Of a stretch of DNA of 64,000 nucleotides, positions 21,301-29,561 are shown one piece after another. How positions within the stretch are numbered: the stretch's first letter is position 1; each line of letters opens with the position of its first letter. The position numbers were made by a program, and so were the translations under genes. This DNA is from Gyromitra esculenta (taxonomy: Eukaryota; Ascomycota; Pezizomycetes; Pezizales; Discinaceae): assembly GCA_038503075.1 (NCBI GenBank), contig JBCAML010000001.1, positions 1-64,000 of the forward strand, in the 5' to 3' direction. Under the pieces are notes generated by a model. It had not been told where the DNA came from and ran no database searches. It saw only the letters and a program-made list of their open reading frames with translations.

Positions 21301-24300
21301 ATTGGTTTAATACTATCTCGATTCTACCTCAGAATCCTCGCGGTCGCTGTCGCTGTAGAACATCCTCACACTTAACTCGCCCTGAGTTAGACCCCGTAGG
21401 ACCTGTAGAAAACCTCGTTACCCTTATCGTGACGATTCTTGTTTGAGTAGCTCTGCTCACCTTCTGGGATACAGAAGGGCTTAAACGGGGATCGAACCGT
21501 GAGAAACGAGTGCGAAAGGCTGTCTTCCACTCATCTCCCTCGGCGATACGTACTTGGTGGTAACCGTCACGGAGGGCTAATTTGGTATACCATTGCGCCT
21601 TTGCAAGTCGGTCCAGGGTTTCACGGATGAGGGGAGAGGTATAGCGATCCTTAACGGTAATAGCATTAAGGCCTCGGTAATCCACACAGAGTCGTAGGGA
21701 ACCGTCAGCCTTTTTGACAAATAGAACGGGGGATCCGGCTGGAGAGGAACTAGCTCGAATGAATCCCTTCTCAAGATTGTCTTCAATGTACTTCTTCAAG
21801 ACGATAAGCTCCTCTCGGGACATTCCATAAAGGGGTCCGAAGGGGGCATCTTTTCCTTCTATCAGTTGTATCTTGTGGTCATACGGACGGTGTGGGGGTA
21901 GCCCTTGGGCTTTCTTTTTATCGAACATATCTAAAAAGTCGTGATATTTCGTAGGGATTCTTGTTCTCCATTCCTCTTTGGTTGTCTTGTCATCGATGAT
22001 TTTGTTAATTTCATACAGTGACATTGCATAGGCTTGCGAGGAATATTTTCGGGTGAGAGTTCTGAAACTAGCGGCGTTGATAAAAGATAAGTTCAGCTTG
22101 GGGGCTGCAATCGAGGGGGCGGTTACGGTGGCGAAATGAGGGGTACAATGGGTAATGCAGAGTTTAGAATTAAACTCAATGCGTTTTTGGGCGAAGCGGA
22201 GTTGGACATCATGATAATTCATCCATGGAATTCCTAGAACAAGGGGGTAGTGTCCTAGTCGAGTGACGAAACAGGGGGCTTGTTCTTGGTGTTGTTCGAT
22301 GGATAAGTTGATGTTAGTAATATGGGTGATGTCTCCCGACGAAACTGGGCGGCCATCTATTACTTCGAGTTGCCGAGGGGTTTTTAGGGGTAGGAGAGGT
22401 AGGGAGTGGTGACTCGCAAAGTCTTTATCAATGAAGGCAAATCCTGAGGCTCCAGTGTCCAATAGTGCGTGAGTTTTGATAGTTTTATTGTTATGGGAAA
22501 TGTTACAAGATACAACAAAATGTTCCCCATCCAACTGTTCCTCCACGCATGTATCCGACACTGAAAAACCTGAAATAGAAAAAGCCGTCAAAGGTAAGGA
22601 AATGGGAACCAAGGCAGGGTCACTGGTCAGCCTTGGTTGGACTAGTTTAAAGACTCGTTGGAAGAGTCTGCTGATTCTAGGGCAAAAAACTGAGGTGGAA
22701 GAGTATGGCGAGGAAGCAGGGGGCGGCGGGGCGGCGGCATGAGTGCCTCTCATCGTAGTGCTTTCAGAATGGAGCAAGAATTGGCGTAGTGAACGGTCTT
22801 AGCAGCACAGAACATACATTTTCCAGTGAGCGGCGCCACTGTTTCTCTTCTTCAGAAAGCTTTCTTCGTCCATCGACCATGGTATATCGCTGGTCTCGAG
22901 CGTGACGAGAGGCTGGCTGCGACTGAAAGACAGTCCATGCGCTAGCCCTCCTGAGAAAGGAGGAGGCAGGAGGAATGCGGCGGGGTACTAAATTGGCCCA
23001 TATTGTCCCGAGCGGTTCCCCGTTTTTCTGCCTCATGCGAGCTCGAATGCGGTTATCCAGTCGAGGAGGTAAGGATCATTTCCGAGGTTGCGCGATGGCA
23101 AATACCATGGCTTCTTTCAGTTCTTCTGACATTCCATGTTCGAGGCGTCCATCTTCGAATTTTCGTCGAAGTTGAGTTGCCCACGATTCTTTGAAGTCAC
23201 GATGAGGCGAGAAGTCGCGTTTCCTCGACGAAGCTGCGAGTTCTCGTCGTGCGGCACCGGTTGTCTGGGTCTCCAAAAGCGGTTTCCAGGGCAAGAATGA
23301 GTTGTTCCGCGCTAGTCCAGGTAGTCAGGCCAGATGGGAGAACCGTATGACGGACCTGTTCTGGCGCGCTCCTTCTAACCGATTAATGCGAAAGCGATCA
23401 CGGTGGTCTCATTGGCGAAGTCGATCTCGCTGACCGTCGCCGATCGCAATGGAGATAAATCCTAGTTTTGTCGATCCATCAAACTTTTCTGATCCGAGCG
23501 TTGTTTGATGGCGTGTGTGGCGTGAGGCTGAGCTGCAAGGCGGCTGGCGGATCGCTCGTTCGCTCTTGTCGTAGTCGCAATAAGCGCTAGCAGCCTCCGT
23601 TACCCGTTGATCTTGTTCCGTAGCATGACGGAGAAAGATTGTCGGTCTGGATCTGCGGTGTTGAGTTTTACCTCATTCTCCCGTTCGCTTTCCTGAGGAT
23701 ATCGACTTGGTCTTCCAGCTGGCTTTAGTTCCCCGAGCTCATTGTAGAGTTCTGCAGGTCATCCCGATAGGCCTGAGCGAAAGCTTCTCTAGTGGAAAGC
23801 GTTTCGCAACGGCTCCTTCCATGGTGAGGCTGGCGAGTTTGAGGCGCAGGCTGTAGATAGCGAAGAACGTAATCTCACGGTTCAGTCCTCGTTAAGTCCT
23901 TCAAGCATCCCTGAAGGTGAGCAGTGCTACTTAAGCGAGGTTCTAACACGTTCAAGAGTGCGGTGTTTCTACAAGTTCTACAAGATGCTTATCTCCGCGC
24001 GAGATAAGGCAAATGGGACAATGACAATGGGTTCTGAGGTAGAACCGAGACGTATTGTAACGATCTACGTAAGGCGTAACGAGAACGTTGCTTAAGGAAA
24101 GAAAAGAGAAAGAGACAACAATGACCAAAACCCTTCGCTTAAATACCCCGCTTTCCCGTAACACAATCAACAACCCGACAATAACCGAAACATAACCGAA
24201 CTACAATAAGATTATAATAAAAGATCCACAACCCGTAGCAACCACTATACCAAATCCTGACCCTTATCCTTAATCCGTGAAAATTTCACGTTTCACTAAT

Positions 24301-24580
24301 CAAAGCCGCTCCCATTGACCCACTCCCGGGCCAGATTATCCCACCCCCACCTCCGATCCAAGTCAACGACCATGAAGAATATCTTGTTGAGAGTATCCTA
24401 GATTCTCGCATTCGCTATGGGAAACTGCAATACCTGGTGGAATGGACAGGTTATGCCTTGCCTACGTGGGAACCTGCGGAGTATCATGAAAAAACGGAAG
24501 CAGTAGATGTGTTTCACCAAAGATATCCGAGTAAGCCGAAGGAAGGTTTGGTTAGTGTTTGCAGGAGCTCACGGCTATAA
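9286..24580 (+). CDS. pol: Pol of element E, interrupted by element B
   Basis: In the -1 frame from the slippery site, pol runs to 12,676 and resumes at 24,288 after removal of B and one ATTTC duplication. The stop TAA is at 24,578-24,580. It contains protease (LLDTGASG), reverse transcriptase (YLDDIL), RNase H (ESDASD, DHKNLEYF), integrase zinc finger (HHDAPSAGH, CHTC), a catalytic core (MDFATGLP, TSDRGTQF, ETDGQTERLN), and, on the distal side of the insertion, a chromodomain (YLVEWTGYALPTWEPAE). B separates the integrase C-terminal region from the chromodomain. Unlike A, B and C, whose pol stops lie inside the LTR, E stops 12 bp before its LTR. No internal stop was seen. Confidence 0.9.
12677..13095 (-). 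repeat. 3' LTR of element B
   Basis: It runs from tctcacggttcag to taatccgtgaaa on the plus strand. The pol stop (13,083-13,085) is inside it. It is 419 bp against 410 bp for the 5' copy, which has lost bases in its low-coordinate half. Confidence 0.92.
13083..22651 (-). CDS. pol: Pol of element B, split by element C
   Basis: The N-terminal part (22,651 down to 21,510) carries the -1 frameshift junction, protease (LLDTGASG) and the first half of reverse transcriptase, ending at the insertion next to the conserved FRTRYGLYEY segment. The rest (15,633 down to 13,083) carries YLDDIL, RNase H, the integrase HHCC and DD35E motifs and a chromodomain (YLVEWTGYAHPTWEPAEDL). Removing C and one AACGA duplication joins the two parts in the same frame. 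Around 14,730 the usual ALTRRSGDLP block is altered, suggesting a small local rearrangement that did not break the frame. Expression is abolished by C. Confidence 0.87.
15634..16044 (+). repeat. 5' LTR of element C
   Basis: It starts tttcatggatgag and ends gaaccgtgaga. The TATA box tatataa is at 15,762-15,768, and the presumed R start aagcaacgt at 15,813-15,821 is complementary to acgttgctt just inside the LTR (16,047-16,055). Confidence 0.94.
16087..17420 (+). pseudogene. gag: Gag of element C with a one-base deletion
   Basis: The ATG at 16,087 was chosen over the GTG-initiated frame that starts inside the LTR. The frame covers a helical region, the gag core (DFSAYLADFQRIMG) and a Gly/Pro linker. 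At about 17,200 the expected GAGAAGCAATGG reads gagaacaatgg, a one-base loss that shifts the frame just before the zinc knuckle. The first knuckle cysteine also appears as Ser in the restored frame (AGC for TGC). The stop TAG (17,418-17,420) follows the TTTAAAC heptamer. Without the deletion gag would be 444 codons. Confidence 0.85.
17411..17455 (+). promoter_or_regulatory. Programmed -1 frameshift signal of element C
   Basis: TTTAAAC lies at 17,411-17,417 and TAG at 17,418-17,420. After a 6-nt spacer counted from the heptamer, a 9-bp stem forms: AACCAAGGC (17,424-17,432) with GCCTTGGTT (17,447-17,455). The 14-nt loop contains GTGACCC. Confidence 0.82.
17417..21114 (+). pseudogene. pol: Pol of element C with a one-base deletion after protease
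   Basis: The -1 frame runs through protease (LLDTGASG) to about 17,785. There a run of five C in elements A and B is four C here, causing a premature stop near 17,797. The frame is then open in the corrected register to 21,114, with reverse transcriptase (YLDDIL), RNase H (ETDASD), integrase (HHDTPAAGH, CHTC, MDFVTGLP, TSDRGTQF) and a chromodomain (YLVEWTGYAHPTWEPAED). The stop lies inside the 3' LTR. A homopolymer deletion in so young a copy could also be an assembly error. Confidence 0.88.
21093..21504 (+). repeat. 3' LTR of element C
   Basis: It is near-identical to the 5' copy over its full length, with one divergent patch of about 12 bases and a one-base length difference. Pol ends within its first 22 bases. 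Confidence 0.94.
22607..22651 (-). promoter_or_regulatory. Programmed -1 frameshift signal of element B
   Basis: On the minus strand TTTAAAC is at 22,645-22,651 and the gag stop at 22,642-22,644. The stem AACCAAGGC (22,630-22,638) pairs with GCCTTGGTT (22,607-22,615). Confidence 0.8.
22642..23850 (-). pseudogene. gag: Gag of element B, broken by many small indels
   Basis: Fragments of the gag core and of the zinc-knuckle region can be recognised in changing frames, for example GRRKLSEEEKQWRR near 22,840. The frame is lost repeatedly by one- to several-base insertions and deletions, often involving gcg or gc. The damage starts abruptly near 22,750 and continues through the gag start into the first 200 bp of the 5' LTR. 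The neighbouring pol is undamaged. Confidence 0.8.
23873..24282 (-). repeat. 5' LTR of element B, partly degraded
   Basis: From about 24,080 to 24,282 it is nearly identical to the 3' LTR (12,890-13,095). Below 24,080 it carries many small differences. It ends taatccgtgaaa next to the ATTTC duplication. Confidence 0.88.
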
Positions 24581-24592
24581 GGGAGGGGGTAC

Positions 24593-25003
24593 TTTCATGG
24601 ATGGTTGTTGTGTTGTTCGGTTAGCGGTATAGGTGTTTTGTTGTATTGCTTTGTTGATCGTTCTATATGTTTCTCTTGGTTTCCTTTATAATGAGTCATA
24701 CGTTTGTCATCAAAGAGGTGGATTACGAGTATATAAGCGAAGGGATTTCCCCTCTTGTTGTACTTTTTCCTTCTCTTTCTTTAAGCAACGTCTTCTATTG
24801 CACACTCATTGTATCTTACGAATACAAACCCAGATTACACCTCGTAATCTTTCGTCGTCGCCGTCTTCAAGTCTTCATAACTTGAACCGCTGGTAGAGCC
24901 TGTAGAATCCTCGCACACTCTCCTGTCGTTAGTTTCTCGTTCAAGTAGCACTGCTTATCTCGGGGGATACCTGAGAGCTTGACGAGAATCTCGCTCCTTG
25001 AGA
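24593..25003 (+). repeat. 3' LTR of element E
   Basis: It is 411 bp, like the 5' copy at 1749-2159; about three substitutions are visible. It is followed directly by the TTAAG duplication (25,004-25,008). Confidence 0.93.
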
Positions 25004-25280
25004 TTAAGGAAGGATTTTGGTTGCCTTTGTTTCTCTTCTTCTTCTTTCCTTAAGCAACGTTCTCGTTTACCTTCTCCTGTACTCGTTGAAATACTATCTC
25101 GGTTCTATCTCAGAACCCTCGCTGTCGCTGTCCACCTCGCTGCATTTATCTCGCCTGGAGATAGACCCTTCGTAGAACTTGTAGAAACGCTGCACTCTTT
25201 GAACGCGTTGATACCTCATTAAGTAGCACTGCTCACGTTTAGGGATACTGAAGGGCTTAACGAGGGACCCAACCGTGAGA

Positions 25281-25831
25281 ATACCCCACTTTCCCGTAAC
25301 ACAATCAACAACCCGACAACAACCAAAACGCAACCGAACTACAATAAGATTATAATAAAAGATCCAAAATCCATAACAACCGTCGCAACAAGTCCTAACC
25401 CTATCCCTGATCCTTTCATGGATGGACGTTTCGTTGGTCAGTTAGGTGTATGGATATATGGTTGTTGCGTTTTGTTGTTCTTTGTGTTTCTTTGGTTTTT
25501 CGTTACGATGAGTCATGATTTTGTCATCAAAGGAGTTGGGATTTTAGGGTTTAAGCAAAGGGATTTCCCCTCTTGTTGTATTTTTCTTCTTCTCTCCTTA
25601 AGCAACGTCTTCTATTGTACCCTCACTGTATCTTACGAATACAACCTCAGATTACACCTCGTAATCTTTCGCCGTCGCCGTCTTCAAGTCATCATAACTT
25701 GAACCACTAGTAGAGCCTGTAGAACCTTCGTACATTCTTCAGTTGTTGGTTTCTCGTTCAAGTAGCACTGCTCATCTCGGGGGATACCTGAGAGCTTGAC
25801 GAGAATCTCGCTCCTTGAGAGATCCGTGAAA
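25281..25831 (-). repeat. LTR G, right part, split by solo LTR I
   Basis: The LTR resumes after F with ccactttcccgtaac and runs to ccctgatcc (25,413). It is interrupted by solo LTR I and ends gtgaaa at 25,826-25,831. The left fragment is at 1551-1596. Confidence 0.8.
25414..25820 (+). mobile_element. Solo LTR I
   Basis: It is 407 bp, begins tttcatggatggacg and ends gctccttgaga. It is flanked by the perfect 5-bp duplication GATCC (25,409-25,413 and 25,821-25,825). It has the same R motif (aagcaacgt) and belongs to the same LTR group as E. Confidence 0.9.
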
Positions 25832-25989
25832 CATGACTCATTATAACAAGAAACCCATGGAAACACAAAGAACAATATCGAGACGCAACAACCATATACC
25901 CATGTACCTAACCAATCAACGAAACAACCATCCACAAAATAAGAGTGGGCGCTTTGGGGTAGAAGGTGTAGATTGAGGAAGCAATATAA
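25832..25989 (-). repeat. LTR fragment J and a 5' leader remnant of a gypsy element
   Basis: 25,832-25,939 is the reverse complement of the first part of an LTR similar to I (catgactcattat through accatccacaaaat). 25,940-25,989 reads, on the minus strand, like the primer-site and leader region of element C (attgcttcctcaatctacacc). Both are truncated. Confidence 0.65.
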
Positions 25990-26398
25990 TTTCACAGTTC
26001 AGTTCCTCGTTAAACCCTTCAGTATCCCTGAAGGTGAGCAGTGCTACTTAAGCGAGGTACTAACACGTTTGAAGAGTGCAGTATTTCTACAGGTTCTACG
26101 ATAGGTATACTTCAAGGCCAAGTATCGGTGATGTTTCACAGTGACGGCGAGGGTTCTGAGGTAGAACCAAGATAGTATTAAAGTAATACAGGTAGAAGTG
26201 AAATGAGAACGTTGCTTAAGGAAAGAAGAAAGAGAATACAGAGAACGAGCAAAATCCCTCACTTAAATACCCCGCTTTTACCCAACAAACTTAATAACCG
26301 AAAACAACCAAAATACAATAACATTATATAACAACCGAAATTCGTAACAACCATCGAACCGAAACCTAACCCTGTACCTAATCCTTAATCCGTGGAAA
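25990..26398 (-). repeat. LTR K
   Basis: This is a 409-bp minus-oriented LTR from tttcacag to ccgtggaaa. On its low side it is joined to the leader remnant at 25,940-25,989, so it is the 5' LTR of a deleted element. No target duplication is visible. Confidence 0.82.
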
Positions 26399-26618
26399 CA
26401 AGTCAGGATTCCTACATAATCCTTCGTCGCCCCCGTGATACTTTTCACTCTTATCACGCCACTACATCAACATAGTTTTGCCATCGAAGTCATCATACTT
26501 CTCCATTGTAGAACCTGTGGAATCACCGTCTAACCTCTTGTCGCTAGTTTTCGTTCAAGTAGCACTGCTCACCTTTGGGGATACCAAAGGACTTGACGAA
26601 ACCTCTCTCCTTGAGATT
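26399..26618 (+). repeat. LTR fragment L
   Basis: It corresponds to the second half of a plus-oriented LTR: gtagaacctgtggaatc, the conserved tcaagtagcactgctcacc, and the terminal ctccttgaga. It stops exactly where S-repeat sequence (ttgtatatat) begins. Confidence 0.7.
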
Positions 26619-26960
26619 GTATATATTCCCTCCTGTCTCAGCTAACTGAGGAGTCAGGAAATCAGACCAAACCAAGTAGACCTTCAACAACCCACACGGT
26701 CTTAGCTTTCGACTACCCTTCCTGACTCCTTACCGCGACTATCTTCGGAAACTAACATTTCCCCTTCACATGACCATCTCAGCTAACTGAGGAGTCAGGA
26801 AATCAGACGAAACCTCGTAGACGATCAACATCGCACACGGTCTTAGCACTCTTACCTCTACGACTCCTTTACCGCGACCTACCAGAAGCCTACCGGCTTC
26901 CTTCATTTAAACGTTCTTCCTTCATTTAAGCGCCGTTTTAGGGCTGTCGCAATGGAGCTG
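26619..26960. repeat. S-repeat fragments marking the inner edge of the mobile cluster
   Basis: Two partial S copies are present. 26,619-26,769 is close to 530-675. 26,770 onward is a more diverged copy beginning again at tcagctaactgagg. The same repeat therefore borders the gypsy cluster on both sides. Confidence 0.72.
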
Positions 26961-27723
26961 GTAGTCGAATTAGTCCTCTTTGCTGAAACCTGCAATAGCC
27001 CGCGCGAGCAAGGGCTAACATGTGCTCCAATCTCTCAGACCCCATCTTTAGTTAAGAATAGTCGTCCGCTCCTGCTATAGTGCAGCTGCTTTGCCTTCGC
27101 CAACAGCTCCCTAAACTGTCAGATGACACCTTTTGCACTTGCAAATATTATGAATCTGTGATATGCCTGCTATTTGCCCTCCGCTGAGCCCGTGCTGACC
27201 TACCAAACAACAGCTTCCTTAACTTATTCAAAAAAAAATTTCCCTGACGTATAGCGCCTATATTCGCTTTGTTGGACGCGTGTGCGCTTCATATATGACA
27301 CCTTTTTCAGTCGGCACTCGCCTGCGCTGACTTCCGTACGACACCTCCTGCATAGAGCCGTTGGATTTGAAGAGGGTAACCCCCACCAGAAGCGCCTATA
27401 ATATGTTTCAGTGGCGCCCATAGCTAATCGCGATTACTCAACGAGTGGTTGCCTGAACTGTCTCATCCAATTCGAGCAGCTACGCTTATAGTGGAGAGGT
27501 ACACTTCAGTTGTCGAAACCCCACATTTCGATACAGCAATACACCAAACAATAGGGTACTATACAGTTAACTGTAGAGACATCTGAGCGAGGATATTCAC
27601 CTCTTTTGGAGATATAAATATCGCATAGCACTCCACATTATCAGTAGTAAACGCCCCTCGTTTAGTTTCGCGATAAAAGGCTAACATCTTGGATTTTATC
27701 TGTGTAACAAGGTTCCTTTCCCT
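26961..27723. other. Non-coding spacer, promoter side of the GTPase gene
   Basis: No convincing coding sequence was found. It includes the upstream region of the gene at 27,724, with a TATA-like gatataaatatcg near 27,610. No repeat shared with the retrotransposons is seen here. Confidence 0.4.
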
Positions 27724-28989
27724 ATGATACCATTCCTCATAATTGCTGCTGTCTTCTTTGCTGTCGCCGCTATCATAGCGCTTGTGAAGGGGCCGAGTAA
27801 AGAGAACGACACAGTCAACGAGATCAGTGAGCGACTAGAGCGCGAAGAGCAACAACGCAAGAACAAGCAAGAGGCAAAAAGTTTGGCAAAAGAGCGTGAA
27901 CGGTTGCAGAAGGAGAGTGACATGATGCGCCGGCAGCAAGATGAAATCTGTAAACAGAGAATGAAGGCACAAGCTAATCGTATGGCCCGAATGGACGACA
28001 ATCGAAATAAAGAAGAGGAGGAGAGGATCGCAAGGGAGAAGCAAGAGGAAAAGGAGAAGGCTGCACGTGAGAAAGAAGGAGAGAGAATGAAAATTGCGGA
28101 AAAAATGGAATGGCTCAAGACCGAAGAAGAAAGACTTAAAGAAGAGGCAAAGCAGTTGGCAGACCGTGAGCGGGCGGCTAAAGAAAAATACGGCAATCTT
28201 CGCGGGCCGACACGAGAGGAGTTTCAAAAAACCCTCCATGACACCCAGTACGACAAGAAAAACTTCCACTTCGCAATAGTCGGGAGAGCCGGTAGCGGAA
28301 AGTCTTCGCTTATTAACGCATTCAGAAATCTAAAAAACAAAAGCCCCGGTGCGGCGCCTACAGGGACTAAGGAGACAACTCTCTGTGTCAAGCGCTACGA
28401 AGATCCTGGAGACCAGCCACCCCGGCAATGGATGGTTTGGTTCGACATTCCTGGGGCGGGCACTCAGAGAATTCCGCATCACGACTATTTCATCAAGCAG
28501 GGCCTATATATATTCGACTTCATTATTTTGGCTATTGGGGACCGTTTTGAGGAGATAGATGCACGTATTCTCGAAAACTGTGCAAAGTTCAAGGTCCCTG
28601 CTTTTATAGTCAGATCAAAGGCCGACATGCATATTTTGAATTCGATGAAAGAGGAGGAAGAGTTTGACAGTAGCAGTGATAATTCGAAGCTGTATGAAAG
28701 GTGTCGAGATACGTATATTGAAGAAACACAACAAATGGTAAGTGAAGAGCTGGAGAGATGTGGTCTACCGGACCAAATTGTATATGTTGTGTCGAGGGAT
28801 GAGCTGCGACAGATATACAACAATTCGCTACAACCCCTCTCCATACAAGAAGCACTTTGGAGGCAGAGAAAAGGGAGCGTGATCCATGAGGATCATCTTG
28901 TCAAGGCGTTGCTTAGTGCAGTGGCCGAACGAAGGTGTGACGAGCCGGTAAGATTTCCAAGATATCAGATATGGGGTACTGGCCCGTAG
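27724..28989 (+). CDS. IRG-like (interferon-inducible GTPase type) protein with N-terminal membrane segment and coiled coil
   Basis: The 421-residue product has three parts. Residues 1-21 form a hydrophobic membrane segment. Residues about 30-160 are a highly charged Glu/Lys/Arg coiled coil. The rest is a P-loop GTPase with G1 GRAGSGKSS (187-195), G2 Thr in TGTKETT (213-219), G3 DIPG (241-244) and G4 SKAD (298-301). The G-domain layout and DIPG motif match IRG/IIGP GTPases, which in animals act on pathogen vacuoles; fungal members are known but uncharacterised. The ATG at 27,724 gives the membrane segment directly and has no better upstream rival. The C-terminus is uncertain. GTAAGA at 28,948 could be a splice donor, and coding-like sequence in another frame continues past the stop (about 28,990-29,130). 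Function is inferred from family only. Confidence 0.82.
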   Translation: MIPFLIIAAVFFAVAAIIALVKGPSKENDTVNEISERLEREEQQRKNKQEAKSLAKERERLQKESDMMRRQQDEICKQRMKAQANRMARMDDNRNKEEEERIAREKQEEKEKAAREKEGERMKIAEKMEWLKTEEERLKEEAKQLADRERAAKEKYGNLRGPTREEFQKTLHDTQYDKKNFHFAIVGRAGSGKSSLINAFRNLKNKSPGAAPTGTKETTLCVKRYEDPGDQPPRQWMVWFDIPGAGTQRIPHHDYFIKQGLYIFDFIILAIGDRFEEIDARILENCAKFKVPAFIVRSKADMHILNSMKEEEEFDSSSDNSKLYERCRDTYIEETQQMVSEELERCGLPDQIVYVVSRDELRQIYNNSLQPLSIQEALWRQRKGSVIHEDHLVKALLSAVAERRCDEPVRFPRYQIWGTGP

Positions 28990-29168
28990 TTAATGCCATC
29001 ATAGACACCCTTTGGTCAATTCGTGGATGGATATTCAACTCTCCGGGAGGGCGCCCAGGAATTCGTGAACAACCAGCGCCAAAACTTATCTACCATCTTT
29101 ACCAGGCACCCGAAAAATCGTGTACGTACCCGATCCCGTCTCTAAACTAGATCATTGACTTACCTTTC

Positions 29169-29561
29169 ATGCAGGCATCACCGGCCACAGCTCGGGCAAA
29201 AATAGACTCGCATATCCAGCCTACCAATCAACATAATCAAGGGATACGCAAAGCGATAAAGTCTCATCAGCAAACCAATGCAGAAGAACTCTATTATGAA
29301 ATTTTAAAGCACGGCCCGGAACTCCAAAACATGCTCATTGGGAAACTCACTATGTATGGCTCTAATGTAGCTATATTAACATTCTATCCCTTGGCGCCGA
29401 TTCCAGAGAGTATATATGCCTTTGGATCCTGGTTACGGGTTGAGGAGTACAAACCTAGGGGAAAGAAAAAAGGGAGGAGAGGAGGGCGAAGAAACTATGC
29501 GCAAGCAGATGAGACAGAGCTGAAAGCTGATGAGAGGCAAAGAACTAATTGGACTTCATGA
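29169..29561 (+). CDS. Hypothetical small protein or 3' exon of the GTPase gene
   Basis: The 130-residue frame has no recognised domain. Its middle (AEELYYEILKHGPELQNMLIGKL) looks like ordinary protein, and the end is a basic Lys/Arg/Gly-rich tail. A plausible intron precedes it: donor GTACGT near 29,119, branch-like cattgac, and acceptor catgcag at 29,168-29,174. It could therefore be the last exon of the preceding gene rather than an independent one. I could not build a frame-consistent joined model. Confidence 0.3.
   Translation: MQASPATARAKIDSHIQPTNQHNQGIRKAIKSHQQTNAEELYYEILKHGPELQNMLIGKLTMYGSNVAILTFYPLAPIPESIYAFGSWLRVEEYKPRGKKKGRRGGRRNYAQADETELKADERQRTNWTS

Larger units (their letters stand above)
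15634..21504 (+). mobile_element. Full-length Ty3/gypsy chromovirus C, the youngest insertion
   Basis: The LTRs are at 15,634-16,044 (411 bp) and 21,093-21,504 (412 bp). They differ only in one short patch (cgtaatcctcatg versus cagaatcctcgcg). The target duplication is AACGA (15,629-15,633 and 21,505-21,509). It is inserted in the reverse transcriptase of B, four levels deep below LTR G (G, F, E, B, C). Despite its youth, gag and pol each contain a one-base deletion. Confidence 0.95.
12677..24282 (-). mobile_element. Full-length Ty3/gypsy chromovirus B, inserted in pol of E and itself split by C
   Basis: The LTRs are at 12,677-13,095 (3') and 23,873-24,282 (5'). The target duplication is ATTTC (12,672-12,676 and 24,283-24,287). 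Pol is split by element C at 15,633/21,510. Gag (about 22,642-23,850) is heavily broken by small indels, although pol right beside it is clean. Confidence 0.94.
1749..25003 (+). mobile_element. Full-length Ty3/gypsy chromovirus E, carrying nested elements A, B and C
   Basis: The LTRs lie at 1749-2159 and 24,593-25,003. Both are 411 bp and differ at about 3 positions by eye, so the insertion is recent. The target duplication is TTAAG (1744-1748 and 25,004-25,008). Removing A and B leaves about 5.8 kb with the order gag, protease, reverse transcriptase, RNase H, integrase, chromodomain. The domain order and C-terminal chromodomain place it among the chromoviruses. It is the host of A (in gag) and of B (in pol), and it lies inside solo LTR F. 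Confidence 0.95.
1597..25280 (+). mobile_element. Solo LTR F, split by element E
   Basis: The LTR runs 1597-1748, is interrupted by element E, and resumes at 25,009-25,280, about 423 bp in total. It begins tttcatgg and ends ccgtgaga. It is flanked by a perfect 5-bp duplication, ATACC (1592-1596 and 25,281-25,285). No internal gypsy sequence belongs to it, so it is a solo LTR that arose by LTR-LTR recombination before E arrived. Confidence 0.88.

Noticed and set aside
21480..21504. tRNA B-box-like sequence (GGTTCGATCCC on the minus strand) at the LTR end
   Set aside because: Flanking bases do not form a T-arm stem and there is no A box or cloverleaf; it is simply the conserved LTR terminus.
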